DNA from: Saprospiraceae bacterium
GTDB taxonomy: Bacteria; Bacteroidota; Bacteroidia; Chitinophagales; Saprospiraceae
Assembly (NCBI GenBank): GCA_020629935.1
Contig: JAHDCJ010000038.1
Span: forward strand, 8,241 to 43,410
Direction of reading: 5' to 3'
DNA length: 35,170 bases
Below are positions 34,155 through 35,170 of this stretch, one piece after another. Every line of letters starts with the position of its first letter. Position 1 is the first letter of the stretch. The translations under genes and the position numbers were made by a program. Under the pieces are notes generated by a model, which did not search any database, had not been told where the DNA came from, and was given only the letters and a program-made list of their open reading frames with translations.

Positions 34155-35114
34155 ATGTCTATTGAGCAAAAATCAATTGCCGGAACAAATTATCAATTTG
34201 AAAACCAAACTGGATTTTATAAAGGTAAAGTTCGAGATGTGTACTTTATTGAAGATAAATACATGGTAATGGTTGCCTCCGATCGTATCTCTGCTTTTGA
34301 TCATGTCTTAAACCGAGCCATCCCGCTTAAAGGTCAAGTCTTAAATCAAATTGCAGCACATTTCTTAGAAGCTACTAAGGATATTGTCCCAAACTGGGTG
34401 CTTTCTACTCCTGATCCAAATGTAACCTTTGGTTTAAAATGTGAGACTTATCCTGTAGAAATGGTTATTCGTGGATACTTAACTGGTCATGCATGGCGTA
34501 CCTATAAATCAGGTAAACGCATCCTTTGTGGTGTTCCCTTACCTGAAGGTATGAAAGAAAACCAACGGTTTCCAGAACCTATTCTTACGCCAACGACTAA
34601 AGCGATGGAAGGTCATGATGAAGATATTACAAGGGAAGAAATTATTGCGCAAGGGCTAGTTTCTGAAGCAGAATATATTGAATTGGAAAACTACACTAAA
34701 GCCTTATTTCAACGAGGAACTGAAATGGCTAAAGAACGTGGATTGATTTTAGTCGATACCAAATATGAATTTGGAAAAACAAATGGCAAAATTCACTTAA
34801 TAGATGAAATTCACACTCCAGATAGTTCTCGATACTTCTACTTAGATGGCTACCAAGAACGTCAAGATAATAACGAAAAACAAAAACAACTGTCCAAAGA
34901 GTTTGTTAGAGAATGGTTGATTGAACATAATTTCCAAGGAAAAGAAGGTCAAACGATGCCTACTATGCCTGATGAATTTATTAACCAAGTAACGGCTCGG
35001 TATATCGAATTGTTTGAAAAAATTACAGGAACTTCATTCGTTCCAGGTGATACTACAAATGTAGAAAATCGAATCAAACAAAATGTCGAAGAAGGGTTAA
35101 ACGCATATTTTTAA
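34155..35114 (+). CDS. purC: SAICAR synthetase
   Basis: This ATP-grasp-like enzyme ligates aspartate to CAIR (the product of PurE) to form SAICAR in purine synthesis. The product is 319 aa from the ATG at 34155. Motifs: GKVRDVY at 24-30, [11 protein letters not shown] at 42-52, [25 protein letters not shown], the TPTTKA block with EGHDEDIT, and LVDTKYEFG followed by [13 protein letters not shown]. The length and the C-terminal extension place it in the ADE1-like long form common in Bacteroidota. An upstream TTG at 34122 overlaps the promoter box and was rejected. The right edge of the window follows 56 nt later. Confidence 0.96.
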   Translation: MSIEQKSIAGTNYQFENQTGFYKGKVRDVYFIEDKYMVMVASDRISAFDHVLNRAIPLKGQVLNQIAAHFLEATKDIVPNWVLSTPDPNVTFGLKCETYPVEMVIRGYLTGHAWRTYKSGKRILCGVPLPEGMKENQRFPEPILTPTTKAMEGHDEDITREEIIAQGLVSEAEYIELENYTKALFQRGTEMAKERGLILVDTKYEFGKTNGKIHLIDEIHTPDSSRYFYLDGYQERQDNNEKQKQLSKEFVREWLIEHNFQGKEGQTMPTMPDEFINQVTARYIELFEKITGTSFVPGDTTNVENRIKQNVEEGLNAYF

Positions 35115-35116
35115 TT

Positions 35117-35170
35117 ACAAATGGTGGAGACGCATTGCAATGTTTGTACAAATGGTGGAGACGCATTGCA
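35117..35170. repeat. Direct repeat of a 23-bp unit, period 31 bp
   Basis: ACAAATGGTGGAGACGCATT with GCA following occurs at 35117-35139 and again at 35148-35170. The 8-nt spacer makes the period 31 bp. CATTGCAATG inside the first copy is palindromic. The second copy runs off the window, so the full array length is unknown. Confidence 0.75.

Noticed and set aside
1-35114. A purine biosynthesis cluster
   Set aside because: purE and purC are at opposite ends, about 34 kb apart, with unrelated genes between them.
35117-35170. Start of a CRISPR array
   Set aside because: Two 23-bp repeats with only an 8-nt spacer give a 31-bp period, too short for CRISPR spacers, and no cas gene is present.

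Overview
The window is AT-rich chromosomal DNA from a member of the Bacteroidota, most likely a Saprospiria-type marine or aquatic lineage. The evidence is two secreted proteins with C-terminal type IX secretion (T9SS) sorting domains, repeated promoter elements of the Bacteroidota type (TTG, about 20 nt, TAnnTTTG), frequent TTG starts without a clear Shine-Dalgarno, several SxxC lipoproteins, and Saprospiria-style mosaics of carboxypeptidase-regulatory, TonB-plug and TonB C-terminal modules. The genus is inference. I saw no rRNA, tRNA, IS element, integrase or CRISPR array, so this looks like core or housekeeping sequence with lineage-specific surface-protein genes.

Layout. 1-1162 (minus): the start of purE and all of gpsA, probably one operon. 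1354-3951: a secreted alpha/beta hydrolase facing a small lipoprotein and a double-zinc-ribbon protein, separated by a bidirectional terminator. 4057-9643: a stand-alone heme-copper oxidase subunit III, a NUDIX hydrolase divergent from pyrE-bioF, an M42 aminopeptidase overlapping a UbiA-like membrane protein, and a membrane-anchored DUF4258-like protein. 9644-10040 is non-coding and holds three consecutive stem-loops that look like a dispersed element. 10041-15389: a MORN-repeat lipoprotein, an outer-membrane beta-barrel, bioB overlapping a polytopic membrane protein, a TPR-like membrane protein and a DUF6940-like protein. 15455-21408: an orphan OppA-type substrate-binding protein, a spondin-domain lipoprotein and an 1167-residue outer-membrane protein. 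21895-24598: a small secreted protein, a DUF1295 membrane protein and an M20 dipeptidase. 24766-29916 encodes a 1716-residue alpha-2-macroglobulin homologue carrying inserted CarboxypepD_reg, TonB-plug and TonB C-terminal modules. 30652-33331 encodes two tandem paralogous T9SS cargo proteins. 33506-35114 holds a DUF2441-like gene and purC, and the window ends in a 31-bp-period repeat.

How the genes relate. Two biotin genes (bioF, bioB) lie 4.8 kb apart and two purine genes (purE, purC) lie at opposite ends, so these pathways are dispersed rather than clustered. Surface and envelope functions dominate the right half. The most unusual single object is the alpha-2-macroglobulin/TonB mosaic. The non-coding stem-loop element and the edge repeat are the best unexplained non-coding signals. 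I found no convincing multi-gene system that is clearly new.
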